DNA of 64,000 nt from SW4 sp042466115. Its GTDB lineage: Bacteria; Pseudomonadota; Alphaproteobacteria; Rhodobacterales; Rhodobacteraceae. Positions within the stretch are counted from its first letter, which is position 1. Every line of letters starts with the position of its first letter. This document shows positions 9,794-18,612 of the stretch, piece by piece. The position numbers were made by a program, and so were the translations under genes. The notes beneath the pieces are model-generated. The model was not told the DNA's origin. It searched no databases and saw nothing but the letters and a program-made list of their open reading frames with translations. The DNA lies in the NCBI RefSeq assembly GCF_042466115.1, contig NZ_JAXHBQ010000001.1, forward strand, positions 1,178,001-1,242,000, written 5' to 3'.

Positions 9794-10480
9794 ATGCTGC
9801 AAAGCCTGCTACACAAGATCAACAGGTGGGAACGCAACCTGCACCATTCGTTCGGCACGGATATCACCGACCCGCGCGAACGGCGCAAATCGCGCCTGCA
9901 CTACCAGCTGTTTGATCACGGGTTTCTGCGTGCCTTCTGGACCAACTTTGATCAGGTTGCCGACGGGGTCTACCGGTCCAATCAACCCGATCATCGGCGT
10001 CTTGAAAAGGCGCGCGATCTGGGCGTCAAAACAGTGCTGAACCTGCGCGGCGCGACCAGATACGCGCATTATCTGTTCGAACGCGAAAGTTGCGCGGCAT
10101 TGGGGCTGACCTTGGTCGACATCCACTTTGACGCACGCAAGGCCCCGCCGCGCGACAACCTGCTTGAATTGCTCGACATATTTGATCGCATCGAACTCCC
10201 CGTCCTGATGCACTGCAAATCCGGTGCGGATCGGGCGGGGCTGGCCAGCGCGCTTTACCTGCTTGACCAGACCGGCGCGGATGTGGATAGCGTGCGTGAC
10301 CAGCTGTCGTTCAGATACCTGCACCTGCGCAAATCGAAAACCGGTGTGTTGGATCAGGTTCTGGATGACTTTGCTGCCAGCAATGCCACCAGCCCGATCA
10401 GCATACGCGACTGGATCGCAACGCAGTATGACCCCGCAGTAACCAGTGCCAACTTTGCCGCGAACCGGGGCAAGTCATGA
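9794..10480 (+). CDS. Protein tyrosine phosphatase family protein
   Basis: This 228-residue cytoplasmic protein carries the cysteine-phosphatase signature C-X5-R in HCKSGADRAGLASALY, about residues 139-146. The preceding acid-loop region is DIHFDARKAPPRDN. The WTNFDQVADGVYRSNQP segment near the N-terminus is common in the Siw14/dual-specificity-like branch, whose members may act on phosphoinositides or phosphoproteins. An AGGAG box precedes the ATG. The TGA stop overlaps the ATG of the ABC exporter gene (ATGA), so the two are translationally coupled. Coupling to an MsbA-like exporter suggests a role in envelope polysaccharide or lipid export, which is inference. Confidence 0.85.
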   Translation: MLQSLLHKINRWERNLHHSFGTDITDPRERRKSRLHYQLFDHGFLRAFWTNFDQVADGVYRSNQPDHRRLEKARDLGVKTVLNLRGATRYAHYLFERESCAALGLTLVDIHFDARKAPPRDNLLELLDIFDRIELPVLMHCKSGADRAGLASALYLLDQTGADVDSVRDQLSFRYLHLRKSKTGVLDQVLDDFAASNATSPISIRDWIATQYDPAVTSANFAANRGKS

Positions 10481-12231
10481 CTGAAACCGCTGAAAAGAAA
10501 ACCAATCTGTTCGGCTGGCTGTGGCGCAATTACCTGCGCCACCATTGGCCCTGGCTGATGGTGGCAACATTCCTGATGGCATTGGAAGGGTCGATGCTGG
10601 GCCTGCTGGCCGCCATCATGCAACCGATGTTTGACCAGATATTCATTGCAGGCAGCACCGAGGCATTGTGGTGGGTCGGCATCGGGATCCTGGTCATCTT
10701 CACGACCCGCGCGCTTAGTTCCGTTGGCCAGCGGGTGATCCTGAAACGGGTGTCTGAAAAATCAGCTGCGGAAATGCGCTCGGCGTTGTTGCGCCACTTG
10801 ATGGGGCTGGACGGATCGTTTCACCAGACAAATCCGCCCGGCTATCTGATCGAACGGGTGCAGGGCGATGTGGGCGCGCTGGGGGCTGTCTGGACAGGGC
10901 TGATCACCGGCTTGGGGCGCGATGTGGTGGCGGTAATCTGGTTGTTTGGCGTGGCGCTGTTCGTTGACTGGCGCTGGACGATGGTTGCGCTGATCGGCAT
11001 TCCGCTGTTGGTGCTTCCATCCCTGTTGGCCCAAGGCTATGTGCGCCGCAAGGCCGCCGCCGCGCGCGAAATTGCTGGTCGCATGTCGACCCGTCTGGAC
11101 GAGGTGTTTCACGGCATCAATCCTATCAAGCTGAATGCCCTCGAAGAGTATCAAGCGCGTCGTTATGATGCCCTGATTGATGCCCGCGTCGAGGCCGAGG
11201 TCAAAGCCGCCCTGGGGCAGGCCACGATCCCCGGCCTGATCGACATCATGACAGGTGTCGGTTTTCTTGGCGTCTTGCTTTATGGCGGCGCCGAGATCAT
11301 CGCCGGTGACAAGAGCGTGGGCGAATTCATGGCGTTTTTCACGGCAATGGCGCTGGCCTTTGAACCCTTGCGCCGTCTTGGCAATATCAGTGGCCTGTGG
11401 CAGGCCGCAGCGGCGGCAATTGAACGGGTGCTGGCGCTTTTTCAGATGCAATCAACGCTGGAAATCGCCGCAAAACCCGTTGCCCCGCCAACCACCGCGC
11501 CCAGGATCACGCTGCAAGATGTCGGTCTTGCCTATGACGAACTGCCCGTCTTGCGTGGAACGACATTTACGGCCGATGCGGGGAAAACCACCGCGCTTGT
11601 CGGGGCATCGGGCGCGGGGAAAAGTACCGTTTTCAACGTATTGACCCGGTTGATTGAACCACAGTCCGGCCACGTGGACATTGCGGGAATTGATATCACA
11701 CATATGCCTTTGGACGGCCTGCGCGGTCTGTTTTCAGTGGTCACGCAAGACGCCGCATTGTTTGACGAAACCCTGCGCGACAACATCCTGTTGGGGCGCA
11801 ACGATGTGGACGAAACACATCTGAACGGCGTGCTTGAAGCGGCCCATGTGGCCGATTTCCTGCCCAACCTGCCCGCCGGTCTCAACAGCCCTGCAGGGCC
11901 GCGCGGATCAAACCTGTCCGGCGGCCAGCGCCAGCGCGTGGCCATTGCCCGCGCCCTGCTGCGCGACACACCGATCCTGCTGCTGGACGAGGCCACAAGC
12001 GCACTTGATACGAAATCCGAAGCCATCGTGCAGGCCGCCCTTGAAAAGCTGTCCAAGGGGCGCACGACACTTGTGATTGCACACCGGTTGTCAACGATCC
12101 GCAACGCCGACAAGATCGTCGTGATGGATCAGGGCCGCGTCGTTGACGAAGGCACGCATGACGACCTGCTGGCGCGCGGCGGACTTTACGCCGACCTTTA
12201 CAACATGCAATTTCGGGATCGCGATGACTGA
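10477..12231 (+). CDS. ABC exporter, fused permease-ATPase (MsbA-like)
   Basis: This is a 584-residue half-transporter with an N-terminal six-helix membrane domain and a C-terminal nucleotide-binding domain. The ATPase motifs are intact: Walker A GASGAGKST near residue 375, Q-loop VVTQDAALFD, signature LSGGQRQR, Walker B ILLLDEATSALD and the switch histidine in IAHRLST. It would work as a homodimer in the inner membrane. The closest general family is MsbA/subfamily B, which flips lipids or exports hydrophobic compounds and peptides; the cargo here is unknown. It is coupled by a 4-bp overlap to the phosphatase gene upstream and overlaps the ygfZ gene downstream by 8 bp, so the three form one operon. 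Confidence 0.92.
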   Translation: MTETAEKKTNLFGWLWRNYLRHHWPWLMVATFLMALEGSMLGLLAAIMQPMFDQIFIAGSTEALWWVGIGILVIFTTRALSSVGQRVILKRVSEKSAAEMRSALLRHLMGLDGSFHQTNPPGYLIERVQGDVGALGAVWTGLITGLGRDVVAVIWLFGVALFVDWRWTMVALIGIPLLVLPSLLAQGYVRRKAAAAREIAGRMSTRLDEVFHGINPIKLNALEEYQARRYDALIDARVEAEVKAALGQATIPGLIDIMTGVGFLGVLLYGGAEIIAGDKSVGEFMAFFTAMALAFEPLRRLGNISGLWQAAAAAIERVLALFQMQSTLEIAAKPVAPPTTAPRITLQDVGLAYDELPVLRGTTFTADAGKTTALVGASGAGKSTVFNVLTRLIEPQSGHVDIAGIDITHMPLDGLRGLFSVVTQDAALFDETLRDNILLGRNDVDETHLNGVLEAAHVADFLPNLPAGLNSPAGPRGSNLSGGQRQRVAIARALLRDTPILLLDEATSALDTKSEAIVQAALEKLSKGRTTLVIAHRLSTIRNADKIVVMDQGRVVDEGTHDDLLARGGLYADLYNMQFRDRDD

Positions 12232-12949
12232 CCGCACTGTTCTTGCCCTCACGGGCGCCGACCGCACGGATTTCCTGCAAGGGCTGGTGACAAATGACAT
12301 CACACGCGACGGGCTGGTTTACTGCGCGCTGTTGACACCGCAGGGCAAGTATATCGCCGATTTCTTTACGTGGGCAGAGGATGATCGCATCCTGATCGAC
12401 GTGGCCAGCAGCCACGCCCCAACCCTTGCCCAGCGACTGAACATGTATCGGCTGCGCGCCGATGTGCAGATTGCCGAATCGGGATTGATCGCGTCGCGTG
12501 GGACGGCTGAACCACCCAAAGGCGTGCTTGAAGATCCACGCCATCCCGCCCTTGGCTGGCGCAGCTATGGCGATACGAGTGTCGGCGATGACACCGATTG
12601 GGATGCCCTGCGCGTGGCGCATTGCGTGCCCGAAACGGGGGTCGAACTGACACCTGACACCTACATCCTTGAAGCCGGGTTTGAACGCCTGCATGGCATT
12701 GATTTCCGCAAAGGCTGCTATGTCGGCCAAGAAATTGCCGCGCGGATGAAGCACAAGACCCAGTTGCGCAAAGGTCTGCGCACCGTTGCTATCAATGGCG
12801 CGGCCCCTGTTGGGACCGACATCATGGCGGGCGAAAAACCGGCAGGCACCCTGTTTACGCAAAGCGGTGGACAGGCGATTGCCTATCTGCGGTTTGATCG
12901 CGCGGTCGGTGACATGACGGCTGGCACGGCAACCATCACCCTGCCCTGA
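12224..12949 (+). CDS. ygfZ: Folate-binding YgfZ/GcvT-like Fe-S maturation protein
   Basis: This is a 241-residue YgfZ-family protein. In E. coli, YgfZ uses tetrahydrofolate and helps keep certain 4Fe-4S enzymes, such as MiaB, active. The diagnostic signature KGCYVGQE, with its essential cysteine, lies at about residues 163-170 and is followed by AARMKHKTQLRKGL. The N-terminus LTGADRTDFLQGLVTNDI is typical. I choose the ATG at 12224 because it gives exactly this family start. An upstream in-frame ATG at 12143 lies deep inside the ABC gene. Overlap with the ABC exporter stop indicates co-transcription, though the functional link is not obvious. Confidence 0.9.
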   Translation: MTDRTVLALTGADRTDFLQGLVTNDITRDGLVYCALLTPQGKYIADFFTWAEDDRILIDVASSHAPTLAQRLNMYRLRADVQIAESGLIASRGTAEPPKGVLEDPRHPALGWRSYGDTSVGDDTDWDALRVAHCVPETGVELTPDTYILEAGFERLHGIDFRKGCYVGQEIAARMKHKTQLRKGLRTVAINGAAPVGTDIMAGEKPAGTLFTQSGGQAIAYLRFDRAVGDMTAGTATITLP

Positions 12950-12953
12950 TGTA

Positions 12954-12980
12954 AAAGGCCGCCCCAAAGGCGGCCCCTTC
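12954..12980 (-). terminator. Rho-independent terminator downstream of efp
   Basis: GGCCGCC at 12957-12963 pairs with GGCGGCC at 12969-12975 around a 5-nt loop. On the minus strand the stem is followed by TTTTAC, so it best terminates efp, whose stop lies 18 bp away. It may also stop ygfZ transcripts from the other side. Confidence 0.75.
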
Positions 12981-12997
12981 CCGAACATCCAAATGCC

Positions 12998-13561
12998 TTA
13001 GGCGCGTTCGGCGTATTCCATGGTTTCGGTGTTGACGATAATCGCCTCGTCCTGCCCCACAAAAGGCGGCACCATGACCTTGACACCGTTGTCCAGCACG
13101 GCCGGCTTGAAGCTGTTGGCAGCTGTCTGGCCTTTGACCACCGGCTCGGTCTCGACCACGGTGCATGTCACTTTTTGTGGCAAACGCACGCTCAGCGCCT
13201 CGGACTCGTGATATTCGACCACAGCCGTCATACCGTCTTGCAGGAACGGGCGGCGATCCCCCAGCAATTCCGCAGGCAGTTCGATCTGATCAAAGGTTTC
13301 CGTGTCCATAAAGGTCAGCATTCCGTCTGATTCAAACAGGAATTGCTGGTCCTTTTGTTCAAGGCGCACCCGCTCGACTTTGTCGGCGCTGCGGAAGCGT
13401 TCATTGAGCTTGGACCCGTTGCGCAGATTGCGCAGTTCAACCTGTGCAAAGGCGCCGCCTTTGCCGGGTTTGACATGGTCCACTTTTACGGCTGCCCAAA
13501 GACCACCATTGTGGTCAAGGACGTTGCCGATCTTGATTTCGTTACCGTTGATTTTGGGCAT
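12998..13561 (-). CDS. efp: Elongation factor P
   Basis: EF-P binds between the ribosomal P and E sites and rescues ribosomes stalled on polyproline stretches. The 187-residue length and three-barrel layout are standard, starting MPKINGNEIKIGNVL. The loop that reaches the peptidyl-transferase centre reads PGKGGAF with lysine at position 34. This is the residue that is beta-lysylated in bacteria having EpmA/EpmB rather than rhamnosylated (which needs arginine). The C-terminal VMVPPFVGQDEAIIVNTET is well conserved. The gene is monocistronic, ends at a clear hairpin terminator, and is divergent from the small conserved gene at 13786. Confidence 0.97.
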   Translation of the reverse strand: MPKINGNEIKIGNVLDHNGGLWAAVKVDHVKPGKGGAFAQVELRNLRNGSKLNERFRSADKVERVRLEQKDQQFLFESDGMLTFMDTETFDQIELPAELLGDRRPFLQDGMTAVVEYHESEALSVRLPQKVTCTVVETEPVVKGQTAANSFKPAVLDNGVKVMVPPFVGQDEAIIVNTETMEYAERA

Positions 13562-13785
13562 GGTGCAATTGTGTCAAATTCTTGTCAAAAGGTTGATAGA
13601 AGCGTGTCCGAGCCTATATCTCGGTGACGTAGGGGCTGCAAGACAACTATATACGGCCCCAATGGAAACAATTCTATGCACTGGACGCATAGGTGGTATG
13701 CAAATACTGCTTCCCCGAATCGGGTAGAGTGATGCATATTGCCCTTCATGCCGAAGATACAAGCCGAATAACAAAAGGAAGCGCA

Positions 13786-14109
13786 ATGAGAGATTTCGTT
13801 GACGGAACAGCCTTCAATAACGAGCAAGGCAACCGTGCGCGCAAACTGTTTGCTGCTGTCGTGCTGGCAGCACTTGATGATGCAATTGCGGACGACAAGA
13901 AATATGGCAACGGCCCCGAGCAGATCGCCCGCTGGGCGCGGTCGCGCGATGGCCGCGAAGTGTTGTCTTGTGCGGGTATCGACCCGAACGAACGTGTCGT
14001 CACCGGCCTGATGGATTTTGTCGGCAAGGGTGTGCGCACCTCTGTCGCCCTTTCGCGGGAAGAGAGCGAGCGGCGTCATGCTGCCGAACTGGAAGCGCAA
14101 GCCGCCTAA
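13786..14109 (+). CDS. Small conserved Rhodobacterales protein (DUF6280-like)
   Basis: This 107-residue soluble protein begins MRDFVDGTAFNNEQGNRARK. I recognise it as a type widely conserved in Rhodobacterales, which I believe is the DUF6280 family. It has no known function. There is no signal peptide or membrane segment, and the predicted helices are rich in alanine and charged residues. The ATG at 13786 follows an AAAGGAAG ribosome site. An in-frame start at 13693 would add a 31-residue tail with no family character. It is followed within 50 bp by a strong terminator, so it is probably transcribed alone, divergently from efp. Confidence 0.8.
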   Translation: MRDFVDGTAFNNEQGNRARKLFAAVVLAALDDAIADDKKYGNGPEQIARWARSRDGREVLSCAGIDPNERVVTGLMDFVGKGVRTSVALSREESERRHAAELEAQAA

Positions 14110-14154
14110 CGCCCTCCTGCATCCTGACCCCCAAGCCTGTTGGGAGTGTCATTA

Positions 14155-14186
14155 AAACGCGGTCCTCTGCTCGGGGCCGCGTTTTT
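14155..14186 (+). terminator. Rho-independent terminator
   Basis: AACGCGG (14156-14162) pairs with CCGCGTT (14177-14183), and the stem runs into a T tract. It ends the small gene at 13786-14109 and also serves as a barrier to the convergent membrane-protein gene. Confidence 0.8.
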
Positions 14187-14190
14187 CGTT

Positions 14191-14772
14191 TCAGGGGCCG
14201 CCGGAAAACATGATCCCGAAAATGATCGCCGGGGCTGCTTCGGCAACTGCCAGCACCGCAATCAGCCCGCGCATCCACAGCCCCGTGAACCGCCGCCACA
14301 ACACCACACACAAGCCAAGGCACAGCAGGACTTCAAGCGGGCCAACAATATTGCCGTAATGCCGCCCGTCCCAATAACTGACGGGGCTTTGGAATATCCA
14401 GGTGCTGATCGGCCAGAAATGCGCGCGCCCGTCATCGTGGTGCAACAGGAAATCGCCACCCAGATGCAAAAGCGCTGCGCCACACAGTGCAATCGCCCAC
14501 CCGCTGCGCGCCATGACGGCCAGCACCAGACCAATCCCCCACAGCACCATCGAATTGTCGATCCGAAAGATGCTTTGCCATGCATCCGAGAAATACATCT
14601 GCCCGAACACCACATCGGGCGGTGTTCCCAGGATGAACAAATGCGTGCCAGCCATCAGGTAAAGCGACAGATCAGGGATCAGTGCGCCCGCAAGCGCCGC
14701 TCCCGTTACAACTCGCGCATCGGTGCGCCCGAAGACCGTCAGCCCGATGATAAGATGCGCAGGTGTATTCAT
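14191..14772 (-). CDS. Integral membrane protein next to cobQ (DUF457/YdjM-like)
   Basis: This is a 193-residue, multi-pass membrane protein starting MNTPAHLIIGLTVFG. It contains ALIPDLSLYLMAG, LHLGGDFLLHHDDGRAHFWP and SPVSYWDGRHYG, a pattern of aspartates and histidines between helices. This resembles the YdjM/DUF457 group of putative membrane metal-dependent hydrolases. The start at 14772 matches the family; longer readings run into cobQ. Relatives are often found beside cobalamin genes in Rhodobacteraceae, and here it is divergent from cobQ with 52 bp between them. A direct role in cobalamin synthesis is unproven. Confidence 0.7.
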   Translation of the reverse strand: MNTPAHLIIGLTVFGRTDARVVTGAALAGALIPDLSLYLMAGTHLFILGTPPDVVFGQMYFSDAWQSIFRIDNSMVLWGIGLVLAVMARSGWAIALCGAALLHLGGDFLLHHDDGRAHFWPISTWIFQSPVSYWDGRHYGNIVGPLEVLLCLGLCVVLWRRFTGLWMRGLIAVLAVAEAAPAIIFGIMFSGGP

Positions 14773-14824
14773 GGTCTTCCCCCGCGCGGTTTGCGCCCCT
14801 AGAACACTAGGGCAAGGGGGGCGT

Positions 14825-16282
14825 ATGGCCAAGGCAATCATGATCCAGGGCGCCGGCTCGAATGTCGGGAAATCCATGCTTGTCGCAGGGCTGGCGCGCG
14901 CAGCAGTGCGGCGCGGGCTTTCTGTTGCGCCCTTCAAGCCCCAGAACATGTCCAACAACGCCGCCGTCACCGCGGACGGGGGCGAGATCGGCCGCGCGCA
15001 GGCCTTGCAGGCGCGCGCCTGCGGGCTGGACCCGCTGGTGGATATGAACCCTGTGCTACTGAAACCGGAAACGGATGTGGGCGCGCAGGTGATCGTGCAG
15101 GGCAAGCGCTTTGCCACCATCAGGGCGCGTGACTACGGCCAGATGAAAACGACCCTGATGCCGCATGTGCTGGACAGCTTTCATCGCCTTGCGGCCACCC
15201 ACGACCTGATCATCGTTGAGGGCGCGGGCAGCCCCGCCGAGGTGAACCTGCGCGCCGGTGACATCGCCAACATGGGCTTTGCCGAAGCGGCAGATGTGCC
15301 GGTGATCCTGATCGGTGACATCGACCGCGGTGGCGTGATCGCACAGCTTGTCGGCACCGATGTGATCCTGCCGCCTGACGACCGCGCGCGGATCAAGGGC
15401 TTTGCGATCAACAAGTTCCGCGGTGATCCAACCCTGTTTGCTGATGGCATGACGTTCATCGCCGACCGCACCGGCTGGCAGCCCTTAGGCATTTGCCCGT
15501 GGTTTGCCGATGCGTGGAAACTTCCGGCCGAGGATGTGATGGATGTGGCCAGCCGCACAGGGGGGCCGGTAAAAATCGCCGTGCCGCGCCTGAACCGGAT
15601 CGCCAATTTTGACGATCTTGATCCGCTGGCAGCCATGGCCGAAGTCAGCGTCGATATCATCGAGGCGGGCCGCCCCCTGCCCGCTGATGCCGATCTGATC
15701 CTAATCCCGGGAAGCAAATCAACCATCGCCGATCTGGCGCATTTGCGCGCGCAGGGCTGGGACATTGACCTGCACGCGCATATCCGGCGCGGCGGGCATG
15801 TCCTGGGCATTTGTGGTGGCTATCAGATGCTGGGCAAACAGATCATCGACGCCGAAGGAATCGAAGGCGCGCCTGCCCGTGTTGCCGGGTTGGGCCACCT
15901 GGATATCGTCACTGAAATGAAGCCGCAAAAACGGCTCGCCCTGACAAATGCCACCTTTCTGCCCACAGGCGACACGGTCAGCGGCTACGAGATTCACATC
16001 GGCGAAACCACAGGGCCGGACCGCGCGCGCGCATGGCTGGATGTGCAGGGGCGCGGTGAAGGGGCTGCAAGTGCGAACGGGCGGGTGCGCGGCTGTTACC
16101 TGCACGGCTTGTTCACATCGGATGCATTTCGCACGGCCTATCTGGCGGACCTGGGCGCGCGGGTGAAAACCGTTGATTACAGTGCAGGGGTCGACGCCAC
16201 GCTGGATGCGCTGGCCGATCATCTGGAACGTCATCTGGATGTGACAGGCCTGCTGGCCCTTGCCGGAACGGTAAAAGCCTAG
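14825..16282 (+). CDS. cobQ: Cobyric acid synthase
   Basis: This glutamine-dependent amidotransferase amidates four side-chain carboxylates of adenosylcobyrinic acid a,c-diamide in coenzyme B12 synthesis. It has 485 residues. The N-terminal P-loop-like synthetase domain begins AKAIMIQGAGSNVGKS and includes KPQNMSNNA and VEGAGSPAEVNL. The C-terminal type I glutaminase-like domain has the cysteine nucleophile at residue 330 in GICGGYQML and the histidine at residue 427 in GCYLHGLF. The ATG at 14825 gives the conserved start; the long upstream extension to 14723 does not. Other cob genes are not in view. The 3' end overlaps the convergent PopZ-like gene by 4 bp. Confidence 0.95.
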   Translation: MAKAIMIQGAGSNVGKSMLVAGLARAAVRRGLSVAPFKPQNMSNNAAVTADGGEIGRAQALQARACGLDPLVDMNPVLLKPETDVGAQVIVQGKRFATIRARDYGQMKTTLMPHVLDSFHRLAATHDLIIVEGAGSPAEVNLRAGDIANMGFAEAADVPVILIGDIDRGGVIAQLVGTDVILPPDDRARIKGFAINKFRGDPTLFADGMTFIADRTGWQPLGICPWFADAWKLPAEDVMDVASRTGGPVKIAVPRLNRIANFDDLDPLAAMAEVSVDIIEAGRPLPADADLILIPGSKSTIADLAHLRAQGWDIDLHAHIRRGGHVLGICGGYQMLGKQIIDAEGIEGAPARVAGLGHLDIVTEMKPQKRLALTNATFLPTGDTVSGYEIHIGETTGPDRARAWLDVQGRGEGAASANGRVRGCYLHGLFTSDAFRTAYLADLGARVKTVDYSAGVDATLDALADHLERHLDVTGLLALAGTVKA

Positions 16283-17118
16283 TCGAAATCCTGCGACGAC
16301 AGGATGCGATGGATTTCGCGACGCACAAGTTTACGCACATTGCGGGTGATCCGCTCGCCCATGGTGCCTTGCAATTCCTGACGCACGATTTCCGTGACCA
16401 GATCGCGCAGCATGTCTTCATCCATCATGCCATCGTCATCCAGATAGGCATTCAGAACCGCGTCGTCGTCATCATCGCTCAGGTCGACATCTTCGCTGGC
16501 ATAGTCATCTTCGTGTTCGTCACGGTGATGCTGGAACGGGATGTCATCGACATCTTCGGCGTCCGTTGTATCGGCGCGCACACGCGTGGCTGATCCCGGC
16601 CAAACGACCGATTCGATTTCTTCGCTCCCCTGATCGGGTTCAAATTCGTCGTCGGCCCCGACCGCCGCTTCAAGTTCGGCGATCGTGGCTTCAAGCGCCG
16701 AACGATCGGGCGTATCTACGGGCGTATCAGCGTGCACAGGTTCGGCGCATGGTTCGGGTGCCTGCGCGTCCGGCGTTTCCCACAGCAATTCCGCGTGGGG
16801 CGCGGTTTCGGCCGTGTCATCCCCCTCGACCGCGTCTTCGGGAACGTCATCCCGTGCATCCGCAACGTCACGCGCAGCGTCATCCGCGGCAGGTGGCGGT
16901 GCGATTTCATCATCCTCGGCAACCCGAAACGCAGGCGTCAGGACAAGCCGGTCAGGCGCAGGCTGGTCTGCTTGAGCGTCAGGCGCGGCTTGGGCAGTGC
17001 CTTCGGCCTCGGCTTCGGCGCTCGAATCGCGGGCGCGCGGCTTGTCGCCGTCGCTCACAAGCCTGCGGATAGAGGACAAAACATCCTCAATTTCAACGTT
17101 TGTAACCGGATCGGACAT
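16279..17118 (-). CDS. Acidic PopZ-like (DUF2497-type) protein, candidate polar organiser
   Basis: This is a 279-residue, strongly acidic protein in three parts. An N-terminal short helix (EIEDVLSSIRRLVSDGD, residues 9-25) resembles the PopZ N-terminal motif (EEILASIRRIISED-like). A long low-complexity Asp/Glu/Ala/Pro linker follows. The C-terminal amphipathic helices (about residues 233-277, LRDLVTEIVRQEL then VRKLVRREIHRIL) look like the oligomerising end of PopZ. In other alphaproteobacteria DUF2497/PopZ genes lie between tolC and valS. Here the gene is 75 bp downstream of tolC, itself behind pcm, while valS lies elsewhere. PopZ forms polar condensates that anchor the chromosome origin. 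The match is by pattern and synteny, so the function is a proposal. It may also be annotated simply as hypothetical. Confidence 0.65.
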   Translation of the reverse strand: MSDPVTNVEIEDVLSSIRRLVSDGDKPRARDSSAEAEAEGTAQAAPDAQADQPAPDRLVLTPAFRVAEDDEIAPPPAADDAARDVADARDDVPEDAVEGDDTAETAPHAELLWETPDAQAPEPCAEPVHADTPVDTPDRSALEATIAELEAAVGADDEFEPDQGSEEIESVVWPGSATRVRADTTDAEDVDDIPFQHHRDEHEDDYASEDVDLSDDDDDAVLNAYLDDDGMMDEDMLRDLVTEIVRQELQGTMGERITRNVRKLVRREIHRILSSQDFD

Positions 17119-17193
17119 TGTTCATCCTGCTTAAGCCTCGGTTTGACTGTAGCGTCTTGCGCGCGTTCTGCCAACCGATAGCGGGGATTTGAG

Positions 17194-18552
17194 CTATTCT
17201 CCGAGGGCGCGCAACACGCGATCAAGCGCCTGCCCCTGTTCCGACAGCGCAGCCGGGGCATCATCAACCAGCTTGTAATAGGCCGATGGATCGTAGGTTT
17301 GCACCGCCAACCCAAGGTGTTGGGCGTTCAACAAACCCATCGAGGCCAGCACCGAATAGGTCGCCACAACCTCGTCTGACTGGGCGGAAATCATGCTGGC
17401 TTGGGCGTCCAGCAATTCCTGCTCGGCGTTGAGCACATCCAAGGTTGTGCGCGCGCCCAGCGTGGCCTCTTCGCGCACGCCGCGAAATGCCACGCGGGCC
17501 GCACGGATCTGGCGATCAAAGGCATCACGGCTGGCGCGGGCCACAGCCAGCAGCGCATAGGCATTGCCAACCTGTTGTTCGACACCCGCACGGGTAATGT
17601 GCAACCCCGCGCGTTCCGCGTCACGGCGCGCCATTTGCTGGCGAATCTGGCTGGCAAGCCGGCCACCGGCGTAAATCGGGCCGCTGATGGTCACGCCAAC
17701 GCTTTCGGTAGCGTCCCAGTCAGATACAGCCACGCGCCCATTCAGGTTTACGGTGGGGCCTGTTGCCGCCTCGGCGCGGCGGATGTTCAGTTCGGCAGCT
17801 GTCACGCGGTGTTGCTGGCCCAACATATCGGGGTGGTTGCGCACGGCAAAGGCGCGGGCAGCGTTCAAATCACGGGACAGGGGCGCAGGGGCGGCCGGTT
17901 GCAGGTTGTTGGGGCGGCGCCCCACAACAGCATTAAATTCTTCGGATGCCTGCGCAAGGCTGCCTTCGGCGGCCGACAACAGGCTGCGGGCTGCCGCAAG
18001 GCGCGCCTCGGCCAAAGCCACATCGGTGCGGGTCACTTCGCCCACATCAAAACGGTCCTGGGCGGCGCGAAATTCCTGCGTGATCACGCGGACGTTGTTT
18101 TGGCGCAGGCTAAGGAATTCAACAGCGCTGCGCACGTTGACATAAGCCTGCACCGTGCGCAGCAAGACCTGTTGTTCAACGCTGATCAGGGTCTGGCGCG
18201 TCGCCAAAACCAGTTCTTTTTGGGATTCGGTCGCAAAGTCGGACGCGCCGCCATCGTAAATCAGCAGGTCGGCGGAAATCTGATAGGAATTGGTCAGTGA
18301 ATCCGCGCCCGGTGCCGGGCTACCCGTGTATTGCACCGATCCTGCCCAGCTGATCACGGGCCGCAAGGCCGCCAGCGACTGCGCCACATCCTCGTCAGCT
18401 GCGCGCAACAAGGCGCGGTTCTGCGCCAGAAGGCCGCTGTTTTCATAGGCGTCCGCCAGTGCATCCGCGAGCGTTTCCGCCGTGGCAACAAGCGGGGACA
18501 CAAGCATCATAGACGCAAGCCCAATTGCCGAAATCGCATGGCGCAGACCCAT
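17194..18552 (-). CDS. tolC: TolC-family outer membrane channel
   Basis: This is an outer-membrane efflux/secretion channel of 452 residues that trimerises and docks with inner-membrane exporters. An N-terminal signal peptide (cut after VATA, about residue 25) precedes ETLADALADAYENSGLL. The two repeated TolC halves are visible, each ending in coiled-coil helices; the second contains RTTLDVLNAEQELLDAQ. It follows pcm by 60 bp and precedes the PopZ-like gene by 75 bp on the same strand, an arrangement conserved in alphaproteobacteria. Partner transporters are not adjacent. Confidence 0.92.
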   Translation of the reverse strand: MGLRHAISAIGLASMMLVSPLVATAETLADALADAYENSGLLAQNRALLRAADEDVAQSLAALRPVISWAGSVQYTGSPAPGADSLTNSYQISADLLIYDGGASDFATESQKELVLATRQTLISVEQQVLLRTVQAYVNVRSAVEFLSLRQNNVRVITQEFRAAQDRFDVGEVTRTDVALAEARLAAARSLLSAAEGSLAQASEEFNAVVGRRPNNLQPAAPAPLSRDLNAARAFAVRNHPDMLGQQHRVTAAELNIRRAEAATGPTVNLNGRVAVSDWDATESVGVTISGPIYAGGRLASQIRQQMARRDAERAGLHITRAGVEQQVGNAYALLAVARASRDAFDRQIRAARVAFRGVREEATLGARTTLDVLNAEQELLDAQASMISAQSDEVVATYSVLASMGLLNAQHLGLAVQTYDPSAYYKLVDDAPAALSEQGQALDRVLRALGE

Positions 18553-18612
18553 ATCAGGTATCCTTAAACCGTTGGTTATTACAATAAAACGCAGCCAGGG
18601 ACTGCGTTGCTA

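Noticed and set aside
13571..13589. TGTCAAA direct repeat upstream of efp as an operator
   Set aside because: Only two short AT-rich copies; too weak to claim.
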